64,000 nucleotides of DNA from Gentiana macrophylla (GCA_026214975.1 CM047817.1:61164407-61228406), one strand, 5' to 3'. Positions 22,191-34,304 are shown, numbered from the stretch's first letter. The notes: generated by a model from the sequence alone, not told the origin. Numbers and translations: made by a program.

Positions 22191-23309
22191 TCATCTTAAG
22201 ACTCTACGAGTTCTTAACATCCCAAGTAGCAAACCTAAGGATGCTTTGATACTACATGTATAGCCCAGATCATCTTTCAACTCCGATATAAACTCATCAT
22301 CGTCGGCTTGGGTTCTTATTTTGTTTAGGTGGTCGGTTTCAACAGAATTCACGGGCAGCTTCTCAAACGGCCAACCTATCCGGGACTCAACTTTCATACA
22401 TCTCTTATCCCAGTCCGCCACTTTATCTGGGAGGTCGAATAGTAACCGGGGCCGGCCACTGCTTGAACGACTATGCGGTTGAATCTGACCGGCCTCGCCT
22501 TTCCGAGCGAAAGTATAAAAATACAACAACGCCGCCATTGACGGCTCGCGTCCACTCAACCTGCTAATTATAATGAAGGACATAACGACGCGAACAACTC
22601 CCAGACTAAGGTCGCAAGGCATCACCTGCAGCTCCTCCATAAACCTAACAAAGAATGGGTCAAAGGGAGGTCTGAGTCCGGCTGCAAAATGGTCATAATG
22701 CAACCACATGTAATCTTGTTGCTCCCGACCACAAACCCACGACACATTGGTCGCGCCCATACTAACAAAACGGTAATCCTCGGAGACATCATAAGCGCCA
22801 AGGGCCAGCGTGTAATCATCCCGATCTCTAAAATCCCTCCATCGAGTTATGAGATCACTGTCTGCTCACTTTTGCTCTGCGAGCTCCCTCTCAACAGCGG
22901 CAGATCTTCTCTTGGGAGCCCTCTTCTTCTTTGCGGGCTCATCAATAGTGGTTTTCTTTCTTAACACAACCTCTTTTTGGGATTTTTTCGGTCTCTTTGA
23001 CGGCTCGGCGGATTCCACGGCTTCCTTGACCTTAGCCCCACGTTTTGCGGCTCCAGTATTGATAGCTTTTTCCATCCGGGTGAGTAGACCGCTTAGCACA
23101 GTTTGGTCATCGTCTTCAACCTTGCCCCCAACGGCGCCCTCACCAATAACTAAGACCTCTGGGTCAGATTCTACACTAATGGGCTCTGGATTTTCCTCCA
23201 TCTCCTCCTCAGCGCCGCTAGAACTAACGTCCTCCATGCTCACCTCCTCTGACCCATAGCCCGCAGCGGCCCTGGTCTCTTCATCTGATTGTGTGTGCTC
23301 TGATGACAT
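22191..23309 (-). pseudogene. Antisense extra ORF of a Tat-type gypsy element (PF04195-like), one in-frame UGA
   Basis: The frame starts at MSSEHTQSDE (ATG at 23309) and runs to 22191, with one TGA at 22868-22866; both halves are in the same frame. The N-terminal half is acidic then basic (KRPKKSQKEVVLRKK, KKKRAPKRRS), nuclear-localisation-like. The C-terminal half carries YDHFAAGLRPPFDPFFVRF and MPCDLSLGVVRVVMSF, the signature I know from the plant 'putative gypsy type transposon' domain (PF04195). The sense-strand polypurine tract and LTR at 24.57-25.02 kb put this ORF antisense in the 3' part of a plus-strand element, as in Grande/Retand-like Tat elements. Function unknown; the stop probably inactivates it (CGA to TGA is a simple deamination). 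Confidence 0.65.
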
Positions 23310-24587
23310 TCTGGAAAAGAGAGAAAAAAAGGGCAAGGTGGATCAGTTAATCACCCGGACATTGAAATCGGGCCGAGGTGAAAGCAATCACACCCCGACA
23401 TCTCACCCTTCCATCTTCCTTAGCAAATATCGAACCCAGAAAAGCCCTCAATTCTTCAGAAAAACCCCCAGGACAGCCCAGAAAAACCCTAAATTCACCC
23501 AAAAAAACCCCAAATAGCACACATTCAAAAGCATAGACACAAGTACTATAGCATTGGCAAAAAACCGCAATCGAGGTACATGCATACAAGGTTAATGCTG
23601 GGGAAAAGAGGCCGAAATCACAAGAAAGGCATGGAAGGCTGGGCTCATGGTGTTCATCAGATTAAAATAAAGTGAAATCGCAGAGGCTAAATCACAGCAT
23701 TCATGTCTCTAGCAAGAACAGTTGGAGAAATAAAAAGCATAATCGATTCAGAAAACGATAAAGGATCGTGGATACATACCTGATTAAATAGGAGGGGAAG
23801 TAAAGTGTGAATCCTTTCTTGGGATGAATGCTTGCCGGAAACCTGCTAGCCTTTGCCGGATTTTCTCTGTTTATGCTGCCGGAGAAATATCAGGAAAAAG
23901 AAAGGGGAGAAAAGTGTAAGAATTGGGGGTGTTACCGCTGTTTATAGAGGGAAAATTGAGGGGGAACGACGTTTGGCTTTTCAAAATTTAAATATAATGA
24001 TGACTGGAACGGTTACCGATTTTTCTCCGCCAATCAGAGCAAGGGATGGTTCAGTTCCAACCGTCATGTCAGTGCACGTGACTGACGTGACGTTTCATGA
24101 ACCGATACATCCGTTTGTACTTTCCAACCGTTCAAATCCTTCCTGACGACCATCAACTTGTCCGCACAAGCGACCTCAACGTATTACTATCTACAAATAT
24201 TACTTCAAGCGGCCAGCATCTATCAATGCCCGCTGTGGCTTATTCAACAAAACACCTCTGATAAAGCGCTATCACTTAAATAAGTCCGACAGAGCGTTGT
24301 CGGCGATCAAGCCTGTTCGCTGCAATGCACAGCATATAATCGGTAATTCGCTACGCGATACTAACACTGATTCAAGCCCGATAGAACATTATCGGCGATC
24401 AAGCCTGTTCGCTACAAATGCACAGCATATAGCTGGTGGTTTTCACCAACACTGGTTCAAGCCCGATAAAATAGTATCGGCATGCCTCTGTCACGAGCGA
24501 TCACACAAAGGAGCTTCACCTAAAGTTCTTCCTCGAATTCTACTCTCCACCTTGGCGGACACGCCAGGCACAGAGTAGGGGGGCCAT
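23310..24587 (+). other. 3' non-coding region of the Tat-type element, with polypurine tract
   Basis: Contains a tandem pair of about 95 bp (24278-24470) sharing GGCGATCAAGCCTGTTCGCT, GCACAGCATATA and TTCAAGCCCGATA, then GCACAGAGTAGGGGGG (polypurine tract, to 24583) directly before the LTR. A minus-strand TATA-like motif near 23940 could serve the antisense ORF. No other gene. Confidence 0.6.
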
Positions 24588-25019
24588 TGATATACCCGGA
24601 TCGGAATGGGGCCCTGATAATCTAAATTGGGCCTATTATCTAGGCCCATTAGCATGGATATTGGGCCTCTGCCTCAAACCATCTTCTGTCCGCTAGCTAC
24701 AAGCCGGGTCCTATCCGCCAACAGTAAGCCGGATCTTGTCCGCCAATCGTAAGGCGGACCCATCCTCTCCATGTGATATCTGCCCATGCATTCAAACTGA
24801 TTTCAAGACAAGGCACAAATGAGTCCGCTGCTTGCATGTTAATCTAATACAAGTAGAAACTCTGCCAATTTGTCGACTAATTCACTTGTTCTTCACAAAC
24901 ACTTAACCGCCACCACTGTTCTTGTCAACCACCGTGCCCTCACCGTGGAAATCACATATATCAGCCTTATATCCTCAAGATAAACACTGTTACCGCAAAT
25001 CGGTGTTCAAGCTACATCA
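24588..25019 (+). repeat. 3' LTR of the Tat-type element
   Basis: Begins TGATATACCC and ends GCTACATCA; the inverted ends match at 7 of 9 positions. It follows the polypurine tract. No primer site follows it, so it is a 3' LTR. No matching 5' LTR was seen in the window, so the element is truncated. Confidence 0.7.
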
Positions 25020-25746
25020 TCACTAGAGTAGTTATTTTTGGTTTATAGCCATGATCCCATGTTTCCTACTTTTTAGGAAGTGCCTTAGTGGTTAGCTATT
25101 TCTTACTTGTATTTATATGCTTATTCTATCAATGAAATCTACAAGTTTTTCCAAAAACTATCTTTTCCATAAAAGTTATCAAATACGCCTCTTTAAGTGT
25201 GGGCCTACAAGAAGAGAAAGAGACCCGTGTGAGCCTAGAAGAAGGGAAAGAGACCTAACACTTGTAATTTTTTTCCTGGGAAAATTGTGCTTGGAGCGGG
25301 GTTTGTACCCATGACCTTTCACTCTGATACAATGATTAACTACCATCTCTCCCAAAAGTTTAAGGTGATGGGTAGGTATATAATTAATATTATATCTCAA
25401 TACCAGAGAATGGAAATTTCATCCCGGTGCTGGAGAATCGGAAATTTTTGCAGTGCCAGTGAATAGAAAAAATAGTTAATTGTCAATTAAGACACATTTA
25501 GAAAGATGTTAGGATTTTAGGATTATGAAAAAAGATTTTTGTCAAAAAAGACATTCCACTCATGAAAGTGAAAATGATAGTGAATTTTAAAGTGAATTAC
25601 GTTCGTTTTATGCTGAAAATCAACTTAATTCACTTTTACTAGTGAAATGTCATTTTTGATAAAAATCTATTCTTATAGTTTTTTTTGTCTGACATCTTTC
25701 ATATGAACTTTGACATTTAGGACCCTTATCCCTAGGAAAAATCGTC
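25020..25746. other. Spacer with a possible tRNA-like SINE remnant
   Basis: On the minus strand, about 25385-25270 reads GAGATGGTAGTTAATCA, then GTATCAGAG and GGGTACAAACCCC, resembling Pol III A and B boxes of a tRNA-derived sequence. A short GAAGGGAAAGAGACC duplication lies at 25211-25256. No gene. Confidence 0.3.
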
Positions 25747-25754
25747 ACATCTAG

Positions 25755-26016
25755 CAATGGCGGCTGCAGGAACTTTGACATTGGGGTCAAAAATTTGTCA
25801 AATTTTTTTCCGTATGACACATACATTTGAACATTCAATTCTATACATGTAATTATGGGGCAATAGCTAAAAACGGGGGGTCAAGCATAAAAATAAGGGG
25901 TTCAATCACACATAATGTGTGTTTATAAAAAAAAATCTCTACTATTTCTACTTATTATTTTTATTTTTGGGGGTCACGCGCGCGCTTTTACAACCCCTAA
26001 GGTAGAGCCGCCCATG
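25755..26016. mobile_element. hAT-type MITE (262 bp)
   Basis: Perfect 8-bp target duplication ACATCTAG (25747-25754 and 26017-26024). Inverted ends CAATGGCGGCT and CATGGGCGGCT. No coding capacity. Confidence 0.85.
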
Positions 26017-26024
26017 ACATCTAG

Positions 26025-26809
26025 TAAAGGAAAAGTATGTGAAAAATTTACAAACCAAAAAATAAGATTGAGAAAGAAAACATGCACCACCAGCGAGTCA
26101 GCTCATGGCTCATACCCCAGTTAGTCGCTTAAGATTGATTTTTGAGATAGAGTTTCCACAGAGAATAAAGTGTATGTCGGCAAAGGTGAGCCAAACATAT
26201 TGGGGATCTTCTGGATTTGCAAAATGGCAAAGGTGAAACCCTCACAAGTCCTATGTTTCTGCATCAACTCAGGGATGGAAGTAAGTTTATAATTCGTCCT
26301 TTTGAATTCGGCAATCGAATAAAAAGTGAGCTATATATGCTCTTCTTCCATCTTGTGTCATGGATTTAACTGATCTTTAAGGCAATAAGCCTGCATTTTG
26401 ATGTGTGGATTGGATTAGGTTTTTACTGATCCTTTGTGATTTTCCTCCGTCTATCAAAGCTGTTTAGTTCAGCTTATGTTATTAGGGCTTTGGTTTTCTT
26501 ATCCGTTTTGATGCTTCTCTGTTCGTATCTGTTTTAGTTTGCAATCATAAATAATGCTGATACATGTGTGTATGTATATACACACATATATGCTCGGTAC
26601 CCGTCCTGTAATCTCCTACTCGCTTCCTAGCCTGTTAGAATTCAGGAATCTATTTTCTTTCCCGACCTCGTACCCAAAAATTGTCGGGACCCGACAATCG
26701 GGATCGTAAAAAGATATCTCGAAAAATGCTCTAGTTTCTTCATCATCTTTATTGAACAAAACATAACATAAACACCACCCCACATCCCTTATAAATTAGT
26801 AAAATGCAT
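26025..26809. other. Spacer; one exon-like segment
   Basis: At 26224-26280 a plus-strand ATG opens MAKVKPSQVLCFCINSGME followed by GTAAGTTT, a consensus splice donor. No matching downstream exon or family was found, so no gene is called. The rest is AT-rich without features. Confidence 0.3.
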
Positions 26810-26817
26810 GCCGTGAT

Positions 26818-27691
26818 CAAGGATGGAGCCAGAAAATAAGATTTGGGTGGGCTACGCTAACCGGAATTTTTATTAAAAGTCGAGAATTTAATGAAAAACC
26901 ATTCTAACCCCTAATTAAGAACGTAAACACTCAAATGAGACTTCTATAATTCCTTGTACCAAACGGATGATATGGAAGAACAGGAGCAACGGTCGATTAA
27001 TTTGCAACCTCTATCGGCCCTAGATGCTGAATTTATTAACAGGGATGTAACAGAGAAAGAAACCGAGGAAGCTTTATTTGAGAGTGGCTCCTACAAAAAA
27101 TGATGTTTATTTAATTAATGAGATAAAGCAAAAGATAACTAAACATAATTCCAAAGAATCTATACACGTCTATTAGTATCCAATCCATCTTTTAACACAT
27201 ATTTTTTTTATATAAAGTGTCATACTTCCGGCATAATATTTTCGGCAACCGACAATTGTTCTTTGAACGATATCGAACGCGCTAACTATACTTGTACCGG
27301 CAAACAATTAAATTTCGGTTCAACAAAATCAAAAAGTCCAAATAAATAATGGAGAAAAATAAATATTCGCATACTTAATAAGGGTAACTTGCTGGAAATA
27401 GACCAAAAAGGCCTTTTTAATCACCTAAAGAAAGTAGCACAATATTAAATCGATTGTCACTTAAATAACTATAAGAGCGGAAAATTACAAAATAATAAAT
27501 ACTTAAAACATATAATTAATGGGATGGAGGTTGTTGTTGTTGTTTTTTTTAACCTGTGCGTGTTGTTGTGAATTAAAAATCTCAAATGGATTATTTATTG
27601 TCTAATGGGCTGGCTTATATTATGTATGGGTATTAGAAAATGGGTTGGGTGGGCTTAGCCCCCCTCAGCCCATTGAATACCTCCGTCCTTG
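26818..27691. mobile_element. Non-autonomous hAT element (874 bp)
   Basis: Perfect 8-bp target duplication GCCGTGAT (26810-26817 and 27692-27699). Inverted ends CAAGGATGGAG and CAAGGACGGAG, with subterminal TGGGTGGGCT at both ends. It abuts the hAT transposase fragment that follows. Confidence 0.87.
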
Positions 27692-27990
27692 GCCGTGATG
27701 CTTGGAGTGATAGAAATATACGAAGCATCATGAATTTGTGTGTCAATTCAAGAATTGGGACGACTTTCCTTTCTTCAAAAGAGGTTTCCGGCAATGCACA
27801 TACCGCCCAATACATATTTGATTATGTAAGTGAATGTATTGAAAGCGTTGGAGAAAACAATGTGGTCCAAGTGGTGACCGACAATGCTTCAAACAATATG
27901 TCGGCCTCGGATATATATGTTGAAGGAAATAAGATCACATATTATTTCGACTCCATGTGCCACTCACTCCATCAATCTTTTCTTTTCTAA
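27692..27990 (+). pseudogene. hAT transposase fragment (DUF659 domain)
   Basis: The frame reads RDAWSDRNIRSIMNL, then VVQVVTDNASNNM and CHSLHQSF, the DUF659 (PF04937) core of plant hAT-like transposases: D.W.DR......N, VV..VTDNA.N and C..H. The usual BED finger and C-terminal dimerisation domain are absent. The 5' side is cut by the 874-bp hAT insertion, whose left flank is not coding, and the frame stops at 27990. It is a dead fragment of about 95 residues. Confidence 0.8.
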
Positions 27991-28032
27991 CTTGACTTCT
28001 TCAAGCCGTTAATGAAAGTTCTCTTTATGCGT

Positions 28033-28034
<2 letters not shown>

Positions 28035-28097
<63 letters not shown>
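28035..28097. repeat. (AT)n microsatellite
   Basis: Uninterrupted AT tract just downstream of the transposase fragment. Confidence 0.95.
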
Positions 28098-28103
<6 letters not shown>

Positions 28104-28320
28104 ATATGACAAACTAAAATCAATTCAAACTTCTCGACACAATATTTAAACATTAATCTCAATCAAAACAAAAATAAATTAAAAAAAAGGTTTCATTTAA
28201 AGCAAATGTTAACCGAACATTAACAATAATTAAGAATCGTGCATTATTTAAAATATTCCTAGCGACAATATTTTAGGATATCACTAATACTCAAGCAGGA
28301 CTCACTTTAGACACTTCCCA

Positions 28321-28572
28321 GCAGGGGCGGCTGGAAGATTTTTATGATACGGGTCAACATTCGAGAATAACACATCCAATTATAAGTTTTTAATACATCA
28401 ACTTTAAATTTCCAAATGTAAATACGGGTCAAGGGTCAATATTTTAAAATTTTAACGAGTTAGTTAATACATATTAATGATAAAATTTTCAAAAGATGAT
28501 AAAAAATACACTGAATCTTATTTTGGTTTAGGGATCAGTTGACCCCAACCCACCCCTGGTGCCGCCGCCCCC
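28321..28572. mobile_element. Probable hAT-type MITE (252 bp)
   Basis: GCAGGGGCGGC at one end and GCCGCCGCCCCC at the other, with ACTTCCCA / GCTTCCTA flanks (6 of 8 matching). The imperfect duplication makes this less certain than the neighbouring elements. It lies 57 bp past the end of the CASPL5 coding sequence. Confidence 0.5.
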
Positions 28573-28628
28573 GCTTCCTAGTGAAAATGTCCTTTTAGAC
28601 ATTAAACCCAATATTATTTCCAACACTT

Positions 28629-29068
28629 TTATGGTGAGGCCATTGACCAGAAATACATCGGAAACGAAGGCAAAGCAACGAACCAGCTAAGGAAAGCCAT
28701 GGTTGTTGCAGTCTCATACTCCGGGCATTGATTTTGGCCACAACCACCAAGATCTTTGATTATAAGAACAGTTATCACTGCAGACACACATGCTGCACCA
28801 AACGTAAGGGTGGACGTCGCCCCATCTCCGACAGCAAATAAACTAACAACTCGGCGATTTTGCAGTTGATGTCCAACCAAGAGAGCATACATATCAACAA
28901 TTCCCAAGGAAAGGCTCCACGAGCTTTGTATGCCAAAAGCAGCGACAAGATAACGGAAAGCTGTGAGGAAAGGAAAACCAGTGCCGGTGGACATGACGCA
29001 AAGAGCCACAGCAGCAAATAGGAACTGAAAAAACCGCAACAAGAGGCTTTTTATGGTTAGAGCCGTTC
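28629..29068 (-). CDS. CASPL5: CASP-like membrane protein (CASPL5 type), main 3' exon
   Basis: CASP-like proteins are small four-helix plasma-membrane proteins related to Casparian strip scaffolds. The frame is open from 29075 (MLGTALTI) to a TAA at 28629. Four hydrophobic segments are visible: FFQFLFAAVALCVM, YLVAAFGI..SWSLSLGIVD, STLTFGAACVSAVITVLII and TTMAFLSWFVALPSF. Family motifs include TAFRYLVAA, VVSLFAVGDGATSTLTFGAAC and the C-terminal FWSMAS. The cytosolic N-terminus is missing. A splice acceptor TTAG at 29072-29069 would start the exon at 29068 and join in frame to the donor CAAG/GTATGC in exon-1 copies upstream. No intron interrupts the exon. The nearest exon-1 copy (B1) has a stop, so the locus may be a pseudogene or may use a more distal copy. 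Confidence 0.78.
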
Positions 29069-29075
29069 CTAACAT

Positions 29076-29260
29076 TTAATGAGTCCGGGAAAAGATTAAA
29101 ATAAAGGCTTTTTTTAAAGTGACAAGTGACATTATTTATGTTGCTTTTTGTTATTGTTTGATATCTCCTAATCATTTGTTATCTTGCTTATTGTTTTTTA
29201 CCATGTTTTATTGAAATTAGTTTTATGTATAAAATAAAGTACCTGAATGGAGGCCTTGAG
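29076..29260 (-). other. Intron-like spacer between CASPL5 body and array 2
   Basis: AT-rich, T-rich on the minus strand toward the acceptor. No ORF. Array sequence begins abruptly at CCGTGCATGCAACGCGC (29261). Confidence 0.5.
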
Positions 29261-29697
29261 CCGTGCATGCAACGCGCAGGAGCCGTGCGTGCAACGGGAA
29301 GTGGAAGGAGAAATAATAGGTATGAGAGATGGTAGATTAAATTGCAGAAAGTTTCTTTTAAGTGCATTAGATGACTAGAAAAACAATACGGGAAAGAGGA
29401 TGTCGCTGATAGGGTTTTTTCATTCAAAATATTATTCCACAAAGGGTGTAACGGTAAATTCATACTTCATTGAAATAAAAAAGTAAAAAAAAAATTGTAT
29501 ATCGTCATTGGCCAGAATCAAACTCGAGTCACTAAGAACAAATACCACCGTTTTCCTACTAAACTAACATACATTATTATTAAAATATAAAATTTGGGCC
29601 CATTATATAATTTTTACACTATTACAATTGGTCCCCTTATATCATGGGCCCTGAGCGGTCGCTCATCTTGCCCGGCCCTAGGGCCGGCCCTGCCTAT

Positions 29698-29772
29698 GGT
29701 ACCAGGCATACCTTGAAAGTCGTTCCGATCGTTTGCGTTCACACCCTCCACATGTAGAGACTAAACTTCCAT
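29698..29772 (-). pseudogene. CASPL5 exon-1 copy B1 (nonsense at codon 4)
   Basis: Nearest copy to the CASPL5 body. TATA-bearing, N-type, but CAG to TAG at codon 4 (MEV then stop). The donor CAAG/GTATGC is intact. Confidence 0.65.
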
Positions 29773-30489
29773 AGGCACTGCAGCAAGGGATGTACGTAAT
29801 TCGGTAGTTGCAGCAGCAGGTGGATTTCAAATCTTATATAAGCGAGAATTTCCCCATTGTCCTCCCCCAATGTTCCCTTTGTCCCCTTTTTCATTTCCTT
29901 TTTAATTAAAACATACCATAGATTATGTGGGGTTCTATTTTGACAGCATATATTGCATGAGCCAGAAACAACAAGAGCAACAACCATGACACAGATGGGG
30001 ACCGAAATTTCAGAAAGAAAACGGATACGCTCAATGTTCTATCCTTTTGTCTAATTGCTAAAAGAGATGTCTTTGCCCATTATATAATTTGCAACGGGTA
30101 GGAGCCGTGCGTGCAACGGGCATGAGCCGGCGTGCAACGGGAAGTGGAAGGAGAAATAATAGAGATTAGAGATGGTAGATTAAATTACAGAAAGTTTCTT
30201 TTAAGCGCATTAGATGTCTAGAAAAAAAATATGGGAAAGAGGATGTCGTTGATAGGGTTTTTTCATTTGGAATATTATTCCACAAAGGGTGTAACGGTAA
30301 ATTCATACTTCATTAGAATAAAAAAGAAAAAAAATCGTATATCGTCATTGGCCAGAGTCAAAATCGAGTCACTAAGAAAAAATACCACCGTTTTCCCACT
30401 AAACTAACATACATTATTATTAAAATAAAAAATTTGGGCCCATTATATAATTTTTACACTATTGTAACTGGTCCCCTTACCCAGCCCTA

Positions 30490-30566
30490 GGTACCAGGCA
30501 TACCTTGAAAGTCCTTCCGATCGTTCACGTTCACACCCTCCACACATGCAGAGACTGAACTTCCAT
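30490..30566 (-). pseudogene. CASPL5 exon-1 copy B2 (frameshift)
   Basis: K-type, TATA-bearing. A 2-bp CA insertion after codon 8 shifts the frame and gives an early stop. Confidence 0.6.
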
Positions 30567-31298
30567 AGGCATAGCAGCAATGGATGTACGTAGTTCGGTA
30601 GTTGCAGCAGCAGCTGGATTTCAGATCTTATATAAGCGAGAATTTCCCCATTGTCCCTTCTTGTCCCCCCTTTAATTTCTTTTTTAATTAAAACATACCA
30701 TAGATTATGTGGGGTTCTATTTTGACAGCATATATTGCATGAGACAGAAACCTCAAGAGCAACAACCATGACACGGAGGGGGAACAAAATTTCAGAAAGA
30801 AAATGGATACGCTCAATGTTCTATCCTGTTGTCTAATTGCTAAAAGAGATGTCATTGCCTATTATATAATTTGCAATGGGCAGGAGCCATGCGTGCAACG
30901 GGAAGTGGAAGGAGAAATAATAGGGATTAGAGATGGTAGATTAAATTGCAGAAAGTTTCTTTTAAGCGTATTAGATGACTAAAAAAAATACGGGAAAGAG
31001 GATGTCGTTGATAGGGTTTTTTCATTCGGAATATGATTCCACAAAGGGTATAACGGTAAATTCATACTTCATTAGAATATGAAAGAAAAAAAAAATCTTA
31101 TATCGTCATTGGCTATACTCAAACTCGAGTCACTAAGAATAAATACCACGGTTTTCCCACTAAATTAACGTACATTATTATTAAAATATAAAATTTGGGC
31201 CCATTATATAACTTTTACACTATTGCAACTGGTCCCCTTAGATCATTGGCCATGGGCGGTCGCTCATCTTGCCCGGCCCTCGGGCCGGCCCTGCCTAT

Positions 31299-31373
31299 GA
31301 TACCAGGCATACCTTGAAAGTCGTTCCGATCGTTCGCGTTCACACCCTCAACATGTAGAGACTGAACTTCCAT
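31299..31373 (-). pseudogene. CASPL5 exon-1 copy B3 (frame open, no TATA)
   Basis: N-type, open frame ending GMPGI. Short unit lacking the TATA region. Confidence 0.6.
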
Positions 31374-31928
31374 AGGCACATCAGCAAGGGATGTATGTAG
31401 TTCGGTAGTTGCAGCAGCAGCTGGATTTCAGAAAGAAAACGGATACTCTCTATCCTTTTGTCTAATTGGTAAAAGAGATGTCATTTCCCATTATATAATT
31501 TGCAACGGGCAGGAGCCGTGCGTGCAACGGGAAGTGAAAGGAGTAATAATAGGGATTAGAGATTGTAGATTAAATTGCAGAAAGTTTCTTTTAAGCGCAT
31601 TAGATGACTAGAAAAAAAATACGGGAAAGAGGATGTCGCTGATAGGGTTTTTTCATTTAGAATATTATTCCACAAAGGGTGTAACGGTAAATTCAAAATT
31701 CATTAGAATAAAAAAGTAAAAAAAAATCGTATACCGTCATTGGCAAGAGTCAAACTCGAGTCACTAAGAACAAATACCATCATTTCCCACTAAACTAACA
31801 TACATTATTATTAAAATATAATATTTGGGCCCATTATATAATTTTTACACTATTGCAACTGGTCCTCTCATATCACGGGCCCTGGGCGGTCGCCCATCTT
31901 GCCCAGCCCTAGGGCCGGCCCTGCCTAT

Positions 31929-32003
31929 AGTACTGGACATATCTTGAAAGTCCTTCCGATCGTTCTTGTTCACACCCTCCACATGAAGAGACTGAACTTC
32001 TAT
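31929..32003 (-). pseudogene. CASPL5 exon-1 copy B4 (start lost)
   Basis: K-type, ATA in place of ATG; TATA-bearing unit. Confidence 0.6.
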
Positions 32004-32766
32004 AGGCACAGCAGCAAGGGATGTACGTAGTTCGGTAGTTGCAGCATCAGTTGGATTTCAGATCTTATATAAGAGAGAATTTCCCCACTGTCCCCCCATT
32101 GTCCCCCATTTCATTACCTTTTTAGTTAAAACATACCATAGATTATGTGGGGTTCTATTTTGATAGCATATATTGCATGACCCAGAAACGTCAAGAGCAA
32201 CAACCATGACACGGAGGGGGACCAAACTTTCAGAAAGAAAACGGATACGCTCAATGTTCTATCCATTTGCCCAATTGTTAAAAGAGATGTCATTTCCCAT
32301 TACATAAGCCGTGCGTGCACCGGGCATGAGCCGTGCATGCAACGGGCAAGAGCCGTGCGTGCTACGGGAAGTGGAAGGAGAAATAATAGTGAGTAGAGAT
32401 GGTAGATTAAATTGCAGAAAGTTTCTTCTAAGTGCATTAGATGACTAGAAAAAAAATACGGGAAAGAGGATGTCGGTGATAGGGTTTTTTCATTCGGAAT
32501 ATTATTCCATAAAGGGTGTAACGGTAAATTCATATAAAATTCAAATAAAACAGAAGAAAAAAAAATCGTATATCGTCATTGGCTAGAGTCAAACTCGAGT
32601 CACTAAGAACAAATACCACCATTTTTCCAATAAATTAACGTACATTATTATTAAAATATAAATTTGGGCCTATTATATAATTTTACACTATTGCAACTGG
32701 TCCCCTTATATCATGGGCCCCGGACGCTCGCTCATCTTGCCCGGCCCTCGGGCCGGCCCTGCCTAT

Positions 32767-32840
32767 GGTACCAGGCATACCTTGAAAGTCGTTCGATCGT
32801 TCGCGTTCACACCCTCCACGTGCAGAGACTGAACTTCCAT
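32767..32840 (-). pseudogene. CASPL5 exon-1 copy B5 (1-bp deletion)
   Basis: N-type, short unit. One base is missing in the ATCGGAACGAC region, shifting the frame after codon 15. Confidence 0.6.
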
Positions 32841-33415
32841 AGGCACAACAGCAAGGGATGTACGTAGTTCGGTAGTTGTAGCAGCAGCTGGATTTCAGAA
32901 AGAAAATGGATACGCTCTATCCTTTTGTCTAATTGCTAAAAGAGATGTCATTGCCTATTATATAATTTGCAACGGGCAGGAGTCGTGCGTGCAACGGGCA
33001 TGAGCCGTGCGTGCAACGGGAAGTGGAAGGAGTAATAATAAGGATTAGAGATGGTAGATTAAATTGCAGATAGTTTCTTTTAAGCACATTAGATGACTAG
33101 AAAAAAATACGGGAAAGAGGATGTCGCTGATAGGGTTTTTCATTCAGAATATTATTCCACAAAGGATGTAAGGGTAAATTCATACTTCATTAGAATAAAA
33201 AAGTTAAAAAAAAATCGTATCGTCATTGGCCAGAGTCAAACTCGAGTCACTAAAAACAAATACCACCGTTTTCCCACTAAACTAACATACATAATTATTA
33301 AAATATAAAATTTGGGCCCATTATATAATTTTTACACTATTGCAACTGGTCCCCTTATACCATGGGCCCTGGCCGGTCGCCCATCTTTCCCAGCCCTAAG
33401 GTCGGCCCTGCCTAT

Positions 33416-33490
33416 GGTACCAGGCATACCTTGAAAGTCCTTCCGATCGTTTTCGTTCACACCCTCTATATGTAGAGACTGAACTTCTAT
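33416..33490 (-). pseudogene. CASPL5 exon-1 copy B6 (start lost)
   Basis: K-type, ATA start; TATA-bearing unit. First member of the extra dimer. Confidence 0.6.
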
Positions 33491-34229
33491 AGGCACAGCA
33501 GCAAGGGATGTACGTAGTTCAGTAGTTGCCGCAGCAGCTGGATTTCAGATCTTATATAAGAGAGAATTTCCCCATTGTCCCACCTTTCATTTCCATTTTA
33601 GTTAAAACACATACCATAGATTATGTGGGGTTCTATTTTGATAGCATATATTGCATGACCCAGAAACGTCAAGAGCAACAACCATGACACGGAGGGGGAT
33701 CAAACTTTCAGAAAGAAAACGGATACCCTCAATGTTCTATCCATTTGCCTAATTGTTAAAAGAGATGTCATTTCCCATTACATAATTTGCAGTGGCATGA
33801 GCCGTGCGTGCACCGGGCATGAGCCGTGCATGCAACGGGCATGAGCCGTGCGTGCTACGGGAAGTGGAAGGAGAAATAATAGTGAGTAGAGATGGTAGAT
33901 TAAATTGCGGAAAGTTTCTTCTAAGTGCATTAGATGACTAGAAAAAAATACGGGAAAGAGGATGTCGGTGATAGGGTTTTTTCATTCGGAATATTATTCC
34001 ACAAAGGGTGTAACGGTAAATTCATACTTAATTCGAATAAAACAGAAAAAAAAACCGTATATCGTCATTGGCTAGAGTCAAACTCGAGTCACTAAGAACA
34101 AATACCACCATTTTTCCAATAAATTAACGTACATTATTATTAAAATATAAATTCGGGCCTATTATATAATTTTACACTATTCAAACTGGTCCCCTTATAT
34201 CATGGGGCCCTCGGGCCGGCCCTGCCTAT

Positions 34230-34304
34230 GGTACCAGGCATACCTTGAAAGTCGTTCCGATCATTCACGTTCACACCCTCCACGAGCAGAGACTGAACTT
34301 CCAT
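34230..34304 (-). pseudogene. CASPL5 exon-1 copy B7 (frame open, no TATA)
   Basis: N-type, open frame with a His-to-Leu change at residue 7; short unit. Confidence 0.6.

Noticed and set aside
25270..25385. Functional tRNA gene
   Set aside because: Only B-box-like and weak A-box-like motifs; no cloverleaf can be drawn.
26224..26280. MAKVKPSQVLCFCINSGME followed by a consensus donor GTAAGT
   Set aside because: No second exon or homologue recognised; kept only as a note in the spacer entry.
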